The notes: generated from the letters alone by a model not told the origin. DNA of 64,000 nucleotides from Bog-756 sp963806455 (GCA_963806455.1 CAWDXZ010000004.1:226684-290683); one strand, 5' to 3'. Positions 1 through 9,297 are shown, numbered from the stretch's first letter. Made by a program: numbers and translations.

Positions 1-612
1 CTCCCCGACCTGGACGGGGTAGGGATCGGTGTCGCCCAGGGCCCGCCGGGGCAGGCTGTGGGCGGTGAAGAAGACCGCCGTGCGGGGACGCGCCTCGGGT
101 GGGAGGGCGGTCATGGCGCCCGCCGTTCGCTCGGCCAGCAGGGCGGCGAGGCCCCGGGCCCGGTGCCACGACGGCACGGGGACCAAGGCCAGCGGGGGGG
201 AGGCCCCGGCGGCGGCCGCCGTGGCCCGTCGCACGTACTCGCCCGATCCCAGCGAGGACTCGTGGGGCGTGAGCACGAGCCCGATGACGCGGCCCACCCC
301 TTCGGCGCCGAGTGCCGCCATCCCCGCCTCGATGCTCGGGTCCGCGAATTTGGCCCCGTAGCGGACGAGGAAGCAGCCCGGTGCGGCGTCCTCGATGGCG
401 GCGGCGAGCCCCGCCACCTGGGCCGCCGTCCGCTCGGTCAGGGGCGAGGTCCCTCCGATGGCCCGGTAGCGGGCGGTGAGCTCATCGAGGAGAGCCGGCT
501 CGGGGGGGCGACCGCGGCGGATGGCGGTGTAGAAACGCTCGATCCCCTCGGGCGTGGCCGGGGTGCCGTGCGCCATCACCAGGACCCCGGTCGGCCGGGT
601 CGCACCGGTCAT
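1..612 (-). CDS. hemH: Ferrochelatase, coproporphyrin type (partial)
   Basis: Inserts iron into the porphyrin in the last steps of heme synthesis. Only the N-terminal ~204 residues lie in the window; the gene runs off the left edge. The N-terminus reads VLVMAHGTP, then IRRGRPPEP and RYRAIGGTSPL, which resembles the Bacillus HemH/CpfC class (coproporphyrin III ferrochelatase) rather than the E. coli type. The metal-site His is present in FTAHSLP. The position of the B. subtilis MAYGTP tyrosine is a His here. Its ATG at 612 overlaps the hemE stop as ATGA, so the two genes are translationally coupled. The substrate class is inferred from the family. Confidence 0.88.
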   Translation of the reverse strand, partial: MTGATRPTGVLVMAHGTPATPEGIERFYTAIRRGRPPEPALLDELTARYRAIGGTSPLTERTAAQVAGLAAAIEDAAPGCFLVRYGAKFADPSIEAGMAALGAEGVGRVIGLVLTPHESSLGSGEYVRRATAAAAGASPPLALVPVPSWHRARGLAALLAERTAGAMTALPPEARPRTAVFFTAHSLPRRALGDTDPYPVQVGE

Positions 613-1682
613 GGGCGGGTCCCGACTCCCGACCGGCCCTCGGCGTGCACCAGCTCGACGATCCGCTCGAGGACCGCCGGGTCGGTCTCGGGCAGGACAC
701 CGTGCCCCAGGTTGAAGATGTGGCCCGGGTCCGTCCCGGCCCGGGCCAGGACGTCCCGGGCCTCGGCTTCGGCCACCGCCCGACCGGCCACGCAGGCGGC
801 GGGGTCGAGGTTGCCCTGCACGGCCAGGTGCGCCCCGACCCGCTGCCGGGCCTGGTCCAGCGGGACCCGCCAGTCGATGCCGACCACGGAGCACCCCGAA
901 CGGGCCATGGCCGCCAGCAGCTCACCGGTCCCCACCCCGAAGAGGATGGTGGGCACGCCGGGGTGGGACTCGGCCAGCTGGGAGAAGAGCCGTTGCGTGG
1001 TCGGCAGCACCAGCTGCTCGTAGTGGGGCGGCGCCAGAATTCCGGCCCAGCTGTCGAAGAGCTGCACCGCCGAGGCCCCGGCGTCGAGCTGGGACCGGAG
1101 GGAGGCCAGGGCCAGGTCGCCGAGCCGATCCATGAGCTCCCGCCAGATGGCGGGCTCGCCGTGCATCAGCGACTTCACCTTGGTGAAGCTGCGGGAGGGC
1201 CCGCCCTCGACCAGATAGCTGGCCACGGTGAAGGGGGCCCCGGCGAAGCCGATGAGCGGCACGTCGAGCTGCTCGGCCAGCATCCCGACGGCCTCGATCA
1301 CGTGGGGGGTGTCGGCCGCCGGGTCGAGTGGCCGGAGGCGTTGCAGGTCATCCTTGCTCCGGAAGGGCTCGGCCACCACGGGGCCGGTACCGGGGGCCAC
1401 GTCCACGCCGAACCCGATGGCGGCCACCGGGACGACGATGTCGGAGAAGAGGATGGCGGCGTCGGTTCCGTACCGGTCGACCGGTTGGCGGGTCAGCTCC
1501 GCCACCAGCTCGGGACGGGCGATGGCGTCGAGGATGCTGCCCGGCCCCCGGGCGGCCCGGTACTCGGGCAGCGAGCGGCCGGCCTGGCGCATGAACCAGA
1601 CCGGCACCCGGTCGACCGCCTGACGCCGGCAGGCCGCCAGGAAGGGTGACTGGTCGAAGCGGCCGGCATGAGGTGTGGCCAC
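609..1682 (-). CDS. hemE: Uroporphyrinogen III decarboxylase
   Basis: A cytoplasmic enzyme that decarboxylates the four acetate side chains of uroporphyrinogen III to give coproporphyrinogen III. The 357-residue length is typical. The signature VPVWFMRQAGRSLPEYR lies near residues 27-43, with the catalytic arginine pair in RQAGR. DAAILFSDI and GFAGAPFTVASYL are also conserved family blocks. The start is GTG at 1682, giving MATPHAGRFDQ. It is the first gene of a hemE-hemH unit with a 4-nt overlap. It is divergent from the HelD-like gene, with about 230 bp between them. Confidence 0.95.
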   Translation of the reverse strand: MATPHAGRFDQSPFLAACRRQAVDRVPVWFMRQAGRSLPEYRAARGPGSILDAIARPELVAELTRQPVDRYGTDAAILFSDIVVPVAAIGFGVDVAPGTGPVVAEPFRSKDDLQRLRPLDPAADTPHVIEAVGMLAEQLDVPLIGFAGAPFTVASYLVEGGPSRSFTKVKSLMHGEPAIWRELMDRLGDLALASLRSQLDAGASAVQLFDSWAGILAPPHYEQLVLPTTQRLFSQLAESHPGVPTILFGVGTGELLAAMARSGCSVVGIDWRVPLDQARQRVGAHLAVQGNLDPAACVAGRAVAEAEARDVLARAGTDPGHIFNLGHGVLPETDPAVLERIVELVHAEGRSGVGTRP

Positions 1683-1860
1683 GGCCTAGGACCCGGCCCA
1701 CCCCGGTCGGGCGGGGGAGCGACCGGCCACACCCCTGGCCATCGGCGTTCGAACGGGCACGGCCATGGCCAGAGTCTAGGGCCCGGCGGTCGAGGCCCCG
1801 GGGCGGTCGGCCCCGGCCGTCCGAGCCTCTCCTCCGATCGCGCCCGCCGACCCGGGCGCA

Positions 1861-1906
1861 TACAATCGAGGGTTCCCCTGGGCCGGACGGGCAGGCAGAT
1901 CGGAGG
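1861..1906 (+). promoter_or_regulatory. Promoter -10 box and RBS of the HelD-like gene
   Basis: TACAAT at 1861-1866 is a good -10 hexamer in a very GC-rich background. A ribosome binding site GGAGG at 1902-1906 precedes GTG 1911 by 4 nt. This pair sets the start at 1911 rather than at upstream in-frame codons. No convincing -35 was seen. Confidence 0.55.
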
Positions 1907-1910
1907 TTGG

Positions 1911-4184
1911 GTGGATCCCGAGCAGCAGGTCGAGCAGGACTTCGTGGACACGGCCTATGCACGGCTCGACGCCATGCGGAGCGACGCCAACGCCATGCTC
2001 GAAGGGGTGCTCGACCTCGGCCGGGGGGGTACTTTCCAGTCCCGAACCGAACGCGACGTGATCGTGCGGACCAGCCTGGCCCGGCTCGAGCAGCTCGACA
2101 TCGGCGACCAGGCCCTCACCTTCGGCCGGATCGACCGGTGGCGCGACGGGGAGCAGCCCACCCACCACAACGGCTCGGTTGTGTCCGACCCGGCTGTCGA
2201 GACCTTCCACATCGGCCGGTTGGCCATCCACAGCGCCGACCAGGACCCCTTGGTCGTCGACTGGAGGGCGCCGATCGCCGAGCCCTTCTACCGGGCCACC
2301 GGCCGCGACCCCCAAGGGCTGGTCCTCCGCCGCCACCTGGCCCTCGAGGGGCGCCGGGTGACGGGCATCGAGGACGAGCGTTTCGGGGGACCGATCGAGG
2401 ACGGGCCCCGGCCGGCGGGCGCCGTCGACGGCGACGGGGAGCTCATCGTCGGCGACCTTCCCATCGGCGGTCCCGCCGCCCTGCTCGCTGCCCTCGGCCG
2501 GGCCCGGTCGGGACAGATGACCGACATCGTCTCCACCATCCAGAAGGAACAGGACGAGATCATCCGTGCCCCGCTCGGCGGGGTGCTGGTCGTGCAGGGC
2601 GGCCCGGGCACCGGAAAGACGGCGGTGGCCCTGCACCGGGCCGCCTACCTGCTCTACACCCATCGGTTCCCCCTCGAGCGCCAGGGCGTGCTGGTGGTCG
2701 GGCCCAACCCGCTCTTCCTCCGCTACATCGACCAGGTCCTCCCCTCCCTCGGGGAGACCGGCGCCGCCCTGTCGACCCTGGCGGGGCTCGTCCCCGAGAT
2801 CCGGGTGCAGGAGAACGGGCCGGTGGAGGTGGCCCGCCTGAAGGGCGACCCCCGTATGGCCAGGGTCGTGGCCCGTGCCGTGCGGACCCGCCAGCGGGGC
2901 CTGGCCGCCGACGTGGCCATCCCCTACGGCGCCCTCATCCTGCACCTGTCCGCCGAGGAGAGCGCCCGCATCGTCGACACCGTGCGACGGCGCCCGGGGT
3001 CCCACAACGCCCGCCGCCGCCTCGTCGAGCAGAGCGCCGCCCAGCTCCTGGCCGAACGGGCCCGACAGACCCAGCAGCGGCTGGGCGTCGGCAGCCCCGG
3101 TTCGGTGACCGCCTTCCCCGGGTACGAGGATCCGTCCGAGCTCGACGAGGACGAGTTCGACTTCGAGGATTTCTCCCGCAAGGTGCGCCGGGTCCCGGAG
3201 CTGGCCGAGGCCCTCGACCGGATGTGGCCGCGGCTGTCCCCCCACGAGCTGCTGCACGACCTGTTCGGGGCCCGGCCCCTGATCGCCGCGGCCGGGCGCG
3301 GCACGCTCTCCGCCGAGGAGCAGGCCCTCCTCTACCGCCCGCGGTCGGCGTCGTTCGAGGAAGTGGCCTGGTCGCCGGCGGACGCCGCCCTGGTCGACGA
3401 GGCCCGCCACCTGCTCGGTCCCCGCAACGGCGGTGCCGACGACGGCGTGCGCCGGTACGGCCACATCGTGGTGGACGAAGTGCAGGACCTGTCTCCCATG
3501 CAGCTGCGCATGCTCGCCCGGCGGTCGCTGTCCGGCTCGATGACCGTGGTGGGCGACATCGCCCAGGCCACCGCCCCGTGGGCCCCGAGCTCGTGGTCGG
3601 ACATCACCGAGCACCTGCCGCGCCGCCGACCGGTCCGCACCGTCGAGCTGTCCGTGAGCTACCGGACGCCCGCCGAGGTGCTGGCCGTGGCCGGCCGGGT
3701 CCTGGCCGTGGCCGCTCCGGAGCTCGCCCCGCCGCGCCCGGTCCGGCGCACCGGCGTCGAGCCGCGCATGATCGCCGTCCGCGGCGCCGACGGGGCCCGG
3801 GCCGGTGCCACCGTCGAGGACCTGTCCCGGACGGTGGCCGAGGTGGCGGCCGAGGAGGTGGCCCTGGTCGAGGCGGGCCGGGTGGCCGTCCTCGCCCCCG
3901 AGTCGCTGCTCCCCGCCCTCTCCGAGGCGCTGGTGGCGGCCGGGTTGCCGGCGGTGGACGCTCGTGACCTGCGCAAGGGCGGGCTGTCCGAGCCGCTCGT
4001 CCTCCTCGCCGCCGACGCCGCTAACGGCCTCGAGTTCGATTCGGTGGTGGTGGTCGAGCCGGGCCTCGTCGCCGGGGAGACGGCCCGGGGCCTCCGCACC
4101 CTGTACGTGGCGCTCACCCGGCCGACCCAACGCCTGAGCGTCGTCCACCTCGCCCCCCCGCCCGCCGCGCTGGCCGGCGACTGA
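1911..4184 (+). CDS. HelD/HelR-like UvrD-family ATPase
   Basis: A superfamily 1 ATPase of 757 residues. In Gram-positive bacteria this family binds RNA polymerase and recycles stalled complexes, and some actinobacterial members protect against rifampicin. Visible features are an N-terminal helical segment (QQVEQDFVDTAYARLDAMR) like the HelD coiled coil, Walker A GGPGTGKTAVALHR near residue 230, a Walker B-type VVDEVQDLSPMQLRML near 520, and a C-terminal UvrD-type LYVALTRPTQRL near 730. An acidic insert DELDEDEFDFEDF sits near residue 410. The start is GTG 1911 with an RBS. It stands alone, with no DNA-repair partners nearby, so the RNAP-recycling role is inferred from the family. Confidence 0.85.
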   Translation: MDPEQQVEQDFVDTAYARLDAMRSDANAMLEGVLDLGRGGTFQSRTERDVIVRTSLARLEQLDIGDQALTFGRIDRWRDGEQPTHHNGSVVSDPAVETFHIGRLAIHSADQDPLVVDWRAPIAEPFYRATGRDPQGLVLRRHLALEGRRVTGIEDERFGGPIEDGPRPAGAVDGDGELIVGDLPIGGPAALLAALGRARSGQMTDIVSTIQKEQDEIIRAPLGGVLVVQGGPGTGKTAVALHRAAYLLYTHRFPLERQGVLVVGPNPLFLRYIDQVLPSLGETGAALSTLAGLVPEIRVQENGPVEVARLKGDPRMARVVARAVRTRQRGLAADVAIPYGALILHLSAEESARIVDTVRRRPGSHNARRRLVEQSAAQLLAERARQTQQRLGVGSPGSVTAFPGYEDPSELDEDEFDFEDFSRKVRRVPELAEALDRMWPRLSPHELLHDLFGARPLIAAAGRGTLSAEEQALLYRPRSASFEEVAWSPADAALVDEARHLLGPRNGGADDGVRRYGHIVVDEVQDLSPMQLRMLARRSLSGSMTVVGDIAQATAPWAPSSWSDITEHLPRRRPVRTVELSVSYRTPAEVLAVAGRVLAVAAPELAPPRPVRRTGVEPRMIAVRGADGARAGATVEDLSRTVAEVAAEEVALVEAGRVAVLAPESLLPALSEALVAAGLPAVDARDLRKGGLSEPLVLLAADAANGLEFDSVVVVEPGLVAGETARGLRTLYVALTRPTQRLSVVHLAPPPAALAGD

Positions 4185-4315
4185 GCCTCCCCCCACCGGG
4201 CCCCGTCCAGGCGTCGGCCCCAGCTCGGACGGCTCCGGGGACGGCGTGGTGGTGCCCCCGTCGGCCGCTCCCGATGAGTTGGCCCCCCGAGGACCCCATC
4301 GACTAAAAATACGGC

Positions 4316-4927
4316 GTGACCCAGGCCATCGCCGCCGATCCGACGATCACCGCCAACCGGCGGCACCGCCCGGACCGGCCCTCCATGCTGGCGGTGGGGG
4401 TCATCATCTGGCTGGGCTCGGAGGTGATGTTCTTCAGCTCCCTGTTCGCCGCCTTCTTCACCATCCGGGCCCACGCCTCGGTCTGGCCGCCCACCGGGGC
4501 CCACCTCGACGTGGTCCGGGCGGGGATCTTCACCGCCGTCCTGGTGTCGTCGAGCTTCACCATGCAGAAGGCCGTCTTCGATCAGGAGCGGGGGAACCGG
4601 CGGAGCGCCAAGATCTTCGTGGTGGCCACCCTGATCCTCGGCGCACTGTTCGTGGCCAACCAGTTCTTCGAATGGGTGGACCTCTCGCACAACCCGGCCA
4701 CCAATCCCACGGTGACCTCGTACGGCTCGCTCTTCTACATCATGTCGGGGCTCCACGGCCTCCACGTGACCCTGGGTCTGGTGGCCATGATCTTCCTGCT
4801 GGGCCGGCTCAAGGGCCCGAAGGGGGACCCGGGGGAGACGGCGGTCTTCCAAGGGGTGAGCTACTACTGGCACTTCGTGGACGTGGTCTGGATCGGGCTC
4901 TACGCGTGCCTCTTCCTTCTCAAATAG
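4316..4927 (+). CDS. ctaE: Cytochrome c oxidase subunit III
   Basis: A membrane subunit of the aa3 terminal oxidase, 203 residues with about five transmembrane helices. Family blocks include WLGSEVMFFSSLFAAFF near the N-terminus, GLHGLHVTLG, and a C-terminal YYWHFVDVVWIGLY. The start is GTG 4316. TAAAAAT at 4304-4310 lies about 5 nt upstream with no RBS, so the transcript may be leaderless. As is usual in actinobacteria, it heads the ctaE-qcrC-qcrA-qcrB cluster, while subunits I, II and IV lie 2-8 kb away on the other strand. Its stop codon sits inside the first copy of a 21-bp tandem duplication that runs into qcrC. Confidence 0.94.
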   Translation: MTQAIAADPTITANRRHRPDRPSMLAVGVIIWLGSEVMFFSSLFAAFFTIRAHASVWPPTGAHLDVVRAGIFTAVLVSSSFTMQKAVFDQERGNRRSAKIFVVATLILGALFVANQFFEWVDLSHNPATNPTVTSYGSLFYIMSGLHGLHVTLGLVAMIFLLGRLKGPKGDPGETAVFQGVSYYWHFVDVVWIGLYACLFLLK

Positions 4928-4960
4928 ATGGCACACCGGCTCAAATAGATGGCACACCGG
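4919..4960 (+). repeat. 21-bp perfect tandem duplication across the ctaE/qcrC junction
   Basis: Positions 4919-4939 and 4940-4960 are identical. Each copy holds the last ctaE codons, TAG, ATG and the first qcrC codons. The duplication leaves a six-codon frame, MAHRLK then TAG, at 4928-4948. That frame starts directly after the ctaE stop and ends directly before the qcrC ATG at 4949. Confidence 0.95.
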
Positions 4961-5863
4961 ATACGTCGCCTGGTGAAGACCCGCTACCTGGCGCCGTGCG
5001 CCCTCGTCGGGTGCGTGGGCATCGTGGGCCTGCTGGCCTTCTCGCCGAGCCAGGGCTCGGCCGACGCCGCCCCCACCACCACCCTGCCCGCCCTTACCAC
5101 GACGCGCTCGACGCCGACGCCGGTGGGCCAGCCGAGCGCCCCGAGCCTGTCGGAGGTGCTCAACTACCAGGCCCCGTCCAACCAGACCGGCATCTTCTAC
5201 GTGAACCTGCCCCAGGCCTTCGTCGACCCGGGCCAGGCCCTGTTCGCCGCCAACTGCTCGAGCTGCCACGGGCCCGAGGCCCTCGGTACCACCCGGGCCC
5301 CCAACCTCCAGGGCCTCGGGGCCGGCACCGTCGACTTCTGGGTGTCGACCGGCCGCATGCCGCTGGCCAACTCGAGCGTGCAGGCCACCCGCAAGCCGCC
5401 CCGGTTCAACCGGCTCCAGACACTCGAGATCGCCGCCTGGGTGCAGTCGCTCACCCCGGGCCAGGGGACCAAGGTGCCCGTCGTCAACACCAACGGAGCC
5501 GACCTCGAGGCCGGCAACACCCTGTTCACGCTCAACTGTGCCGCCTGCCACACCATCACCGGGGCCGGTGACGCCCTGGCCGGTGGGGCCTATGCCCCCA
5601 CCCTGCACCTCGCCACCCTCACCCAGATCGTCGAGGCCGTCCGCTCGGGGCCGGGCGCCATGCCCCACTTCAGCGTGGGCAACATCACCAACGCCGAGGC
5701 GCGTGACATCGCCGCCTACGTGCACGGCGTGATCCAACACCCGGTCGATCGGGGCGGGGTCGGCCTCGGCGGCATCGGGCCCGTCGGGGAGGGCTTCGTC
5801 GGGCTGCTCCTCGGGGTCGGCGTGCTCATGCTCGTCTGCTTCTGGATCGGGGACCGGACGTGA
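4949..5863 (+). CDS. qcrC: Cytochrome bc1 complex diheme cytochrome c subunit
   Basis: The actinobacterial QcrC carries electrons from the bc1 complex directly to the aa3 oxidase, in place of a soluble cytochrome c. The 304-residue protein has an N-terminal membrane segment (about 14-32), a Thr/Pro-rich linker, two CxxCH heme motifs (CSSCH near 102 and CAACH near 197) and a C-terminal membrane anchor near 277-296. A second in-frame ATG at 4928 is followed by a TAG, so the real start is ATG 4949. The stop overlaps the qcrA GTG. Membrane-bound, with the heme domains outside. Confidence 0.95.
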   Translation: MAHRIRRLVKTRYLAPCALVGCVGIVGLLAFSPSQGSADAAPTTTLPALTTTRSTPTPVGQPSAPSLSEVLNYQAPSNQTGIFYVNLPQAFVDPGQALFAANCSSCHGPEALGTTRAPNLQGLGAGTVDFWVSTGRMPLANSSVQATRKPPRFNRLQTLEIAAWVQSLTPGQGTKVPVVNTNGADLEAGNTLFTLNCAACHTITGAGDALAGGAYAPTLHLATLTQIVEAVRSGPGAMPHFSVGNITNAEARDIAAYVHGVIQHPVDRGGVGLGGIGPVGEGFVGLLLGVGVLMLVCFWIGDRT

Positions 5864-6801
5864 GCGACGAGTCCCCCCGCCTCGAGGGGCCGCTGCCCAT
5901 GGCCGCCCTCGACGATCCTCACCTGCAGCCGTACGCCAAGCACCCCGAAGGGGCGCAGGCGGTGGCGGCGGTGGCCATGGTCATCGGGTTCATCGGTTTC
6001 ATCGGCTTCGGGATCGCCTACTGGGTGGGGGACAACACCCAGTGGGAGGCGGCCACCCTCGGCGTCGGGTTGCTCGCCCTGGGCTTCGGGGTCACCGCCT
6101 GGGGCAAGTACCTCATGCCCCAGGGCCCCTTCGTGGAGGAGCGTCACGAGTTCCACTCCTCCGAGGAGGAGCGCGCCGCCATGACCGCAGCCGTGGTGGA
6201 GCGCGGCGGCATCGTGGTCAAGCGGCGAAAGGTCCTGGGCGGGCTGTTCGCCCTCGGCTCGACGGCCATGGGGATCGTCCTCCTCTTCCCCCTCATCCGC
6301 TCGCTCGGGCCGAAGCCCGGCACGACCCTCTTCCAGACCAACTGGAAGAAGAACTCGCAGCTGGTGACGGTGTCCGGGCGGCCGGTGACCGCTGACGACC
6401 TCGATCGGGGCGGGGTGCTCACCGTCTTCCCGCGCGGGTTCCAGGGCTCCTCCCCCGACCAGGTGATCCTCATCCGGCTGGCCGTGCTCGGCCCGTTGGA
6501 CCCCCCCTATCCCCTGAGCCCGCCGGGACGCACCGACTGGGGGGTCCAGGGGTACGTGGCCTACTCGAAGATGTGCACCCATCTCGGCTGCCCGGTCGGC
6601 CTCTATCAGGAGCAGACCCAGCAGCTGGTCTGTCCCTGCCACCAGTCCATCTTCAACGTCAGCGCCGGGGCGGTGCCCGAATTCGGCCCCGCCCCCCGGC
6701 CTCTGCCACAATTGCCGCTGAAGGTGGACTCCGCCGGGTTCCTTCGGTCCCAGGCCGGCTTCGACCAGGCCATCGGCCCCGGCTTCTGGGAGAGGCCGTG
6801 A
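5860..6801 (+). CDS. qcrA: Cytochrome bc1 complex Rieske iron-sulfur subunit
   Basis: Carries the [2Fe-2S] cluster that passes electrons from menaquinol to the c hemes. The 313-residue protein has about three transmembrane segments, typical of actinobacterial QcrA. The cluster-binding boxes are CTHLGCPVGLY near 239 and CPCHQSIF near 258. Start and stop overlap both neighbours (GTGA with qcrC, GTGA with qcrB), so translation is coupled through the operon. Confidence 0.95.
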   Translation: MSDESPRLEGPLPMAALDDPHLQPYAKHPEGAQAVAAVAMVIGFIGFIGFGIAYWVGDNTQWEAATLGVGLLALGFGVTAWGKYLMPQGPFVEERHEFHSSEEERAAMTAAVVERGGIVVKRRKVLGGLFALGSTAMGIVLLFPLIRSLGPKPGTTLFQTNWKKNSQLVTVSGRPVTADDLDRGGVLTVFPRGFQGSSPDQVILIRLAVLGPLDPPYPLSPPGRTDWGVQGYVAYSKMCTHLGCPVGLYQEQTQQLVCPCHQSIFNVSAGAVPEFGPAPRPLPQLPLKVDSAGFLRSQAGFDQAIGPGFWERP

Positions 6802-8294
6802 TCGACAAGACCATCGACAAGTCGCTCCGCTGGGTCGACGACCGCCTCGGCGTGGCCAAGAGCGGCCGGACCTTCCTCGACAAGATCTTCCCCGACCACT
6901 GGTCGTTCATGCTGGGCGAGATCGCCCTCTACTCCTTCGTGGTGCTGCTGGCCACCGGGGTCTTCCTCTCCCTCTACTTCGTTCCCTCGGCCCACGAGAT
7001 CGTCTACCACGGCTCGTACCTCCCGCTCCGGGGCCAGCGGGTGTCGGAGGCCTATGCGTCGACCGTCGGGCTGTCCTTCGACGTGAAGTCGGGCCTCCTC
7101 ATCCGTCAGGCCCACCACTGGGCGGCCGACATCTTCCTCGGCGCCATCGCCGTGCACATGGCCCGTGTCTTCTTCACCGGTGCCTTCCGCAAGCCGCGCG
7201 AGTTCAACTGGATCGTCGGGGTGACCATGCTCATCCTCGGCATCGTCAACGGTTTCCTCGGGTACTCGCTCCCCGACGACCTGGTGTCCGGTACCGGCAT
7301 CCGCATCGCCTACTCGATCATCGAGTCCATCCCCCTGGTCGGGAGCTACCTGGCCTTCTTCCTGTTCGGCGGCAACTACCCGGGCAGCGGGGTGATCATT
7401 CCCCGTTTCTTCATCCTGCACGTGCTCATCCTGCCGCTGGTCATCATCGGGCTGCTGGCCGCCCACCTCGGCCTCTTGGTGAAGCAGAAGCACACCCAGT
7501 TCGCCGGCAGGGGGAAGACCGAGCACAACGTGGTCGGCTCACCCATGTTCCCGACCTTCATGGCCAAGACGACCGGGTTCCTGTTCATGGTGACCGCCGT
7601 CATCTTCCTGCTCGGCGGGTTCGCCCAGATCAACCCGATCTGGCAGTTCGGGCAGTACGAGCCGTACCAGATCTCCTACGCGGTGCAGCCGGACTGGTAC
7701 ATGGGCTGGCTGGACGGGGCGTTGCGCATCATGCCCAGCTGGGAGTGGGTCGGCTGGGGCCACACCATCCCCCTCGAGGTGTTCCTGCCCGCCGTCATCT
7801 TCCCCGGGCTCGTGTTCAACATCTTCATCGTGTGGCCGTTCCTCGAGACGCATTTCACGAAAGACGTGGCGTACCACAACCTGCTCGACCGTCCCCGCGA
7901 CCGGCCCAAGCGGACCGCGGCCGGCGCCGCCATGCTCACCCTCCTGTTCATGGTGTTCTTCGCCTCGTCCACCGACGTCATGGCCAACTTCTTCCAGATC
8001 CCGCTCAACGACGTCCTGTGGTTCTTCCGGTTCGCCGTCCCGATCTCACCGGTCATCGCCTACGTGGTGGCCTACAAGATCTGCAACGAGATGCGGGAGG
8101 CCGAGGGCGTCGGCAAGCGCAAGCGGTCCCAGATCGTCACCCGGTCCCCGAGCGGTGAGTACGTCACCCATCCCGCCGCCCCGAGGCCGGGGGACGGCGT
8201 GGATGAGCTCGAGGCCATCCCGGTCCCCACCTACATCGACCTCGTGCCGCCGGAGCTGGCCACCGGGGCGGGCGTGCGCCGGGTCATGCGCTGA
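6798..8294 (+). CDS. qcrB: Cytochrome bc1 complex cytochrome b subunit
   Basis: The membrane core of the bc1 complex, holding hemes bL and bH and the quinol sites. The protein is 498 residues, long because of the cytoplasmic C-terminal extension common in actinobacteria. Visible are GEIALYSFVVLLATGVFLSL, the heme-ligand stretch QAHHWAADIFLGAIAVH, and the PDWYMGW block (counterpart of PEWY, here PDWY) near 300. The start is GTG 6798, overlapping the qcrA stop. The gene ends 13 bp from a convergent oxidoreductase gene. Mycobacterial QcrB is the target of the drug telacebec. Confidence 0.95.
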   Translation: MIDKTIDKSLRWVDDRLGVAKSGRTFLDKIFPDHWSFMLGEIALYSFVVLLATGVFLSLYFVPSAHEIVYHGSYLPLRGQRVSEAYASTVGLSFDVKSGLLIRQAHHWAADIFLGAIAVHMARVFFTGAFRKPREFNWIVGVTMLILGIVNGFLGYSLPDDLVSGTGIRIAYSIIESIPLVGSYLAFFLFGGNYPGSGVIIPRFFILHVLILPLVIIGLLAAHLGLLVKQKHTQFAGRGKTEHNVVGSPMFPTFMAKTTGFLFMVTAVIFLLGGFAQINPIWQFGQYEPYQISYAVQPDWYMGWLDGALRIMPSWEWVGWGHTIPLEVFLPAVIFPGLVFNIFIVWPFLETHFTKDVAYHNLLDRPRDRPKRTAAGAAMLTLLFMVFFASSTDVMANFFQIPLNDVLWFFRFAVPISPVIAYVVAYKICNEMREAEGVGKRKRSQIVTRSPSGEYVTHPAAPRPGDGVDELEAIPVPTYIDLVPPELATGAGVRRVMR

Positions 8295-8307
8295 CCGGGC
8301 CGACGCC

Positions 8308-9195
8308 TCATCGCAGCTGGGCGCCGCCCTCGGTGACGATCCGCTCGAAGAGGCCGGGATCGGTGTCGAAGGACGAGCCGGGGACGGGCCAGTGGATGAC
8401 CACCTCGGCGAAGCCCAGCTCCCGGTAACGTCCGGCCCACTCCACGAAGGCGTCGACCGAGACGAGCGGGCGCTCGGCGGTCAGGCCCTGCAGCAGGACC
8501 TTCTCGATCGTCCCCTCGTCCCGGCCCTGCACCTGGCAGGCCTCGGCCAGACCCTCCATCTGGGCCCTCACCACCTCGAGGACGCGGCCGGCCGGCCGGC
8601 CGGCCGGGGCCCCGGGGTCCCCGTAGGTCACCCAGCCCTGGCCGTGGGCGGCGGCCAGCCCGAGCCCCCGGCGGCCGGCCGCGGCCACCAGAAAGGGGGG
8701 CCGGGGCTGCTGCACGCAACCGGGGACCATGCGGGCGCCCACCGCCCCGTAGTGAGGGCCCGTCTCGGTGGTCGACGACTGGGTCAGGAGCCGGTCGAGC
8801 AGGGCGAGGAACTCGGCGAAGCGGTCTGCACGCTCGCCGGCCGGCCATGGCTGCCCACCCAGCACCGAGGCGTCGAAACCGGTCCCCCCCGAACCGACGC
8901 CCACGGTGAGCCGCCCGTCGGCGAGGTCGTCGAGGGTCATGAGCTCCTTGGCCAGTGGGACGGGGTGACGGAAGTTGGGGGACGTCACCAGGGTCCCGAT
9001 CCGGAGGCGGCGGGTGGCCAGGGCCGCGCCGGCCAGGGTGGGCACGGCCCCGAACCACGGCCGGTCGCGGAAGTCCCGCCACGACAGATGGTCGTAGGTG
9101 TAGGCGGCATGCAGGCCGAGCTCCTCGGCCCGCGCCCAGATCGGTTGTCCCTCGGCCCACCGGTAGATGGGGAGGATGACGGTGCTGAGGCGCAT
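8308..9195 (-). CDS. LLM-class F420-dependent oxidoreductase
   Basis: A 295-residue luciferase-like (TIM-barrel) protein, MRLSTVILPIYRWAEGQPIW at the start. Conserved signs are DHLSWRDFRDRPWFGAVPTL, LRIGTLVTSPNFRHPV and GRLTVGVGSGGTGFDA. The family uses F420 or FMN; F420 is likelier in this lineage (inference). The substrate is unknown. ATG 9195 is preferred over longer in-frame starts because family homology begins there. The gene lies between the two halves of the respiratory genes with no obvious link to them. Confidence 0.8.
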   Translation of the reverse strand: MRLSTVILPIYRWAEGQPIWARAEELGLHAAYTYDHLSWRDFRDRPWFGAVPTLAGAALATRRLRIGTLVTSPNFRHPVPLAKELMTLDDLADGRLTVGVGSGGTGFDASVLGGQPWPAGERADRFAEFLALLDRLLTQSSTTETGPHYGAVGARMVPGCVQQPRPPFLVAAAGRRGLGLAAAHGQGWVTYGDPGAPAGRPAGRVLEVVRAQMEGLAEACQVQGRDEGTIEKVLLQGLTAERPLVSVDAFVEWAGRYRELGFAEVVIHWPVPGSSFDTDPGLFERIVTEGGAQLR

Positions 9196-9297
9196 ACCCA
9201 GGGACGCTACCGGGCGGGTCGGCGCCGTCCCGGACGGCGGGCGTATCCGACGCCCGGTTGGTTCCGACGTCGACGTCCGAATCTCGCTTGCCCCGCC

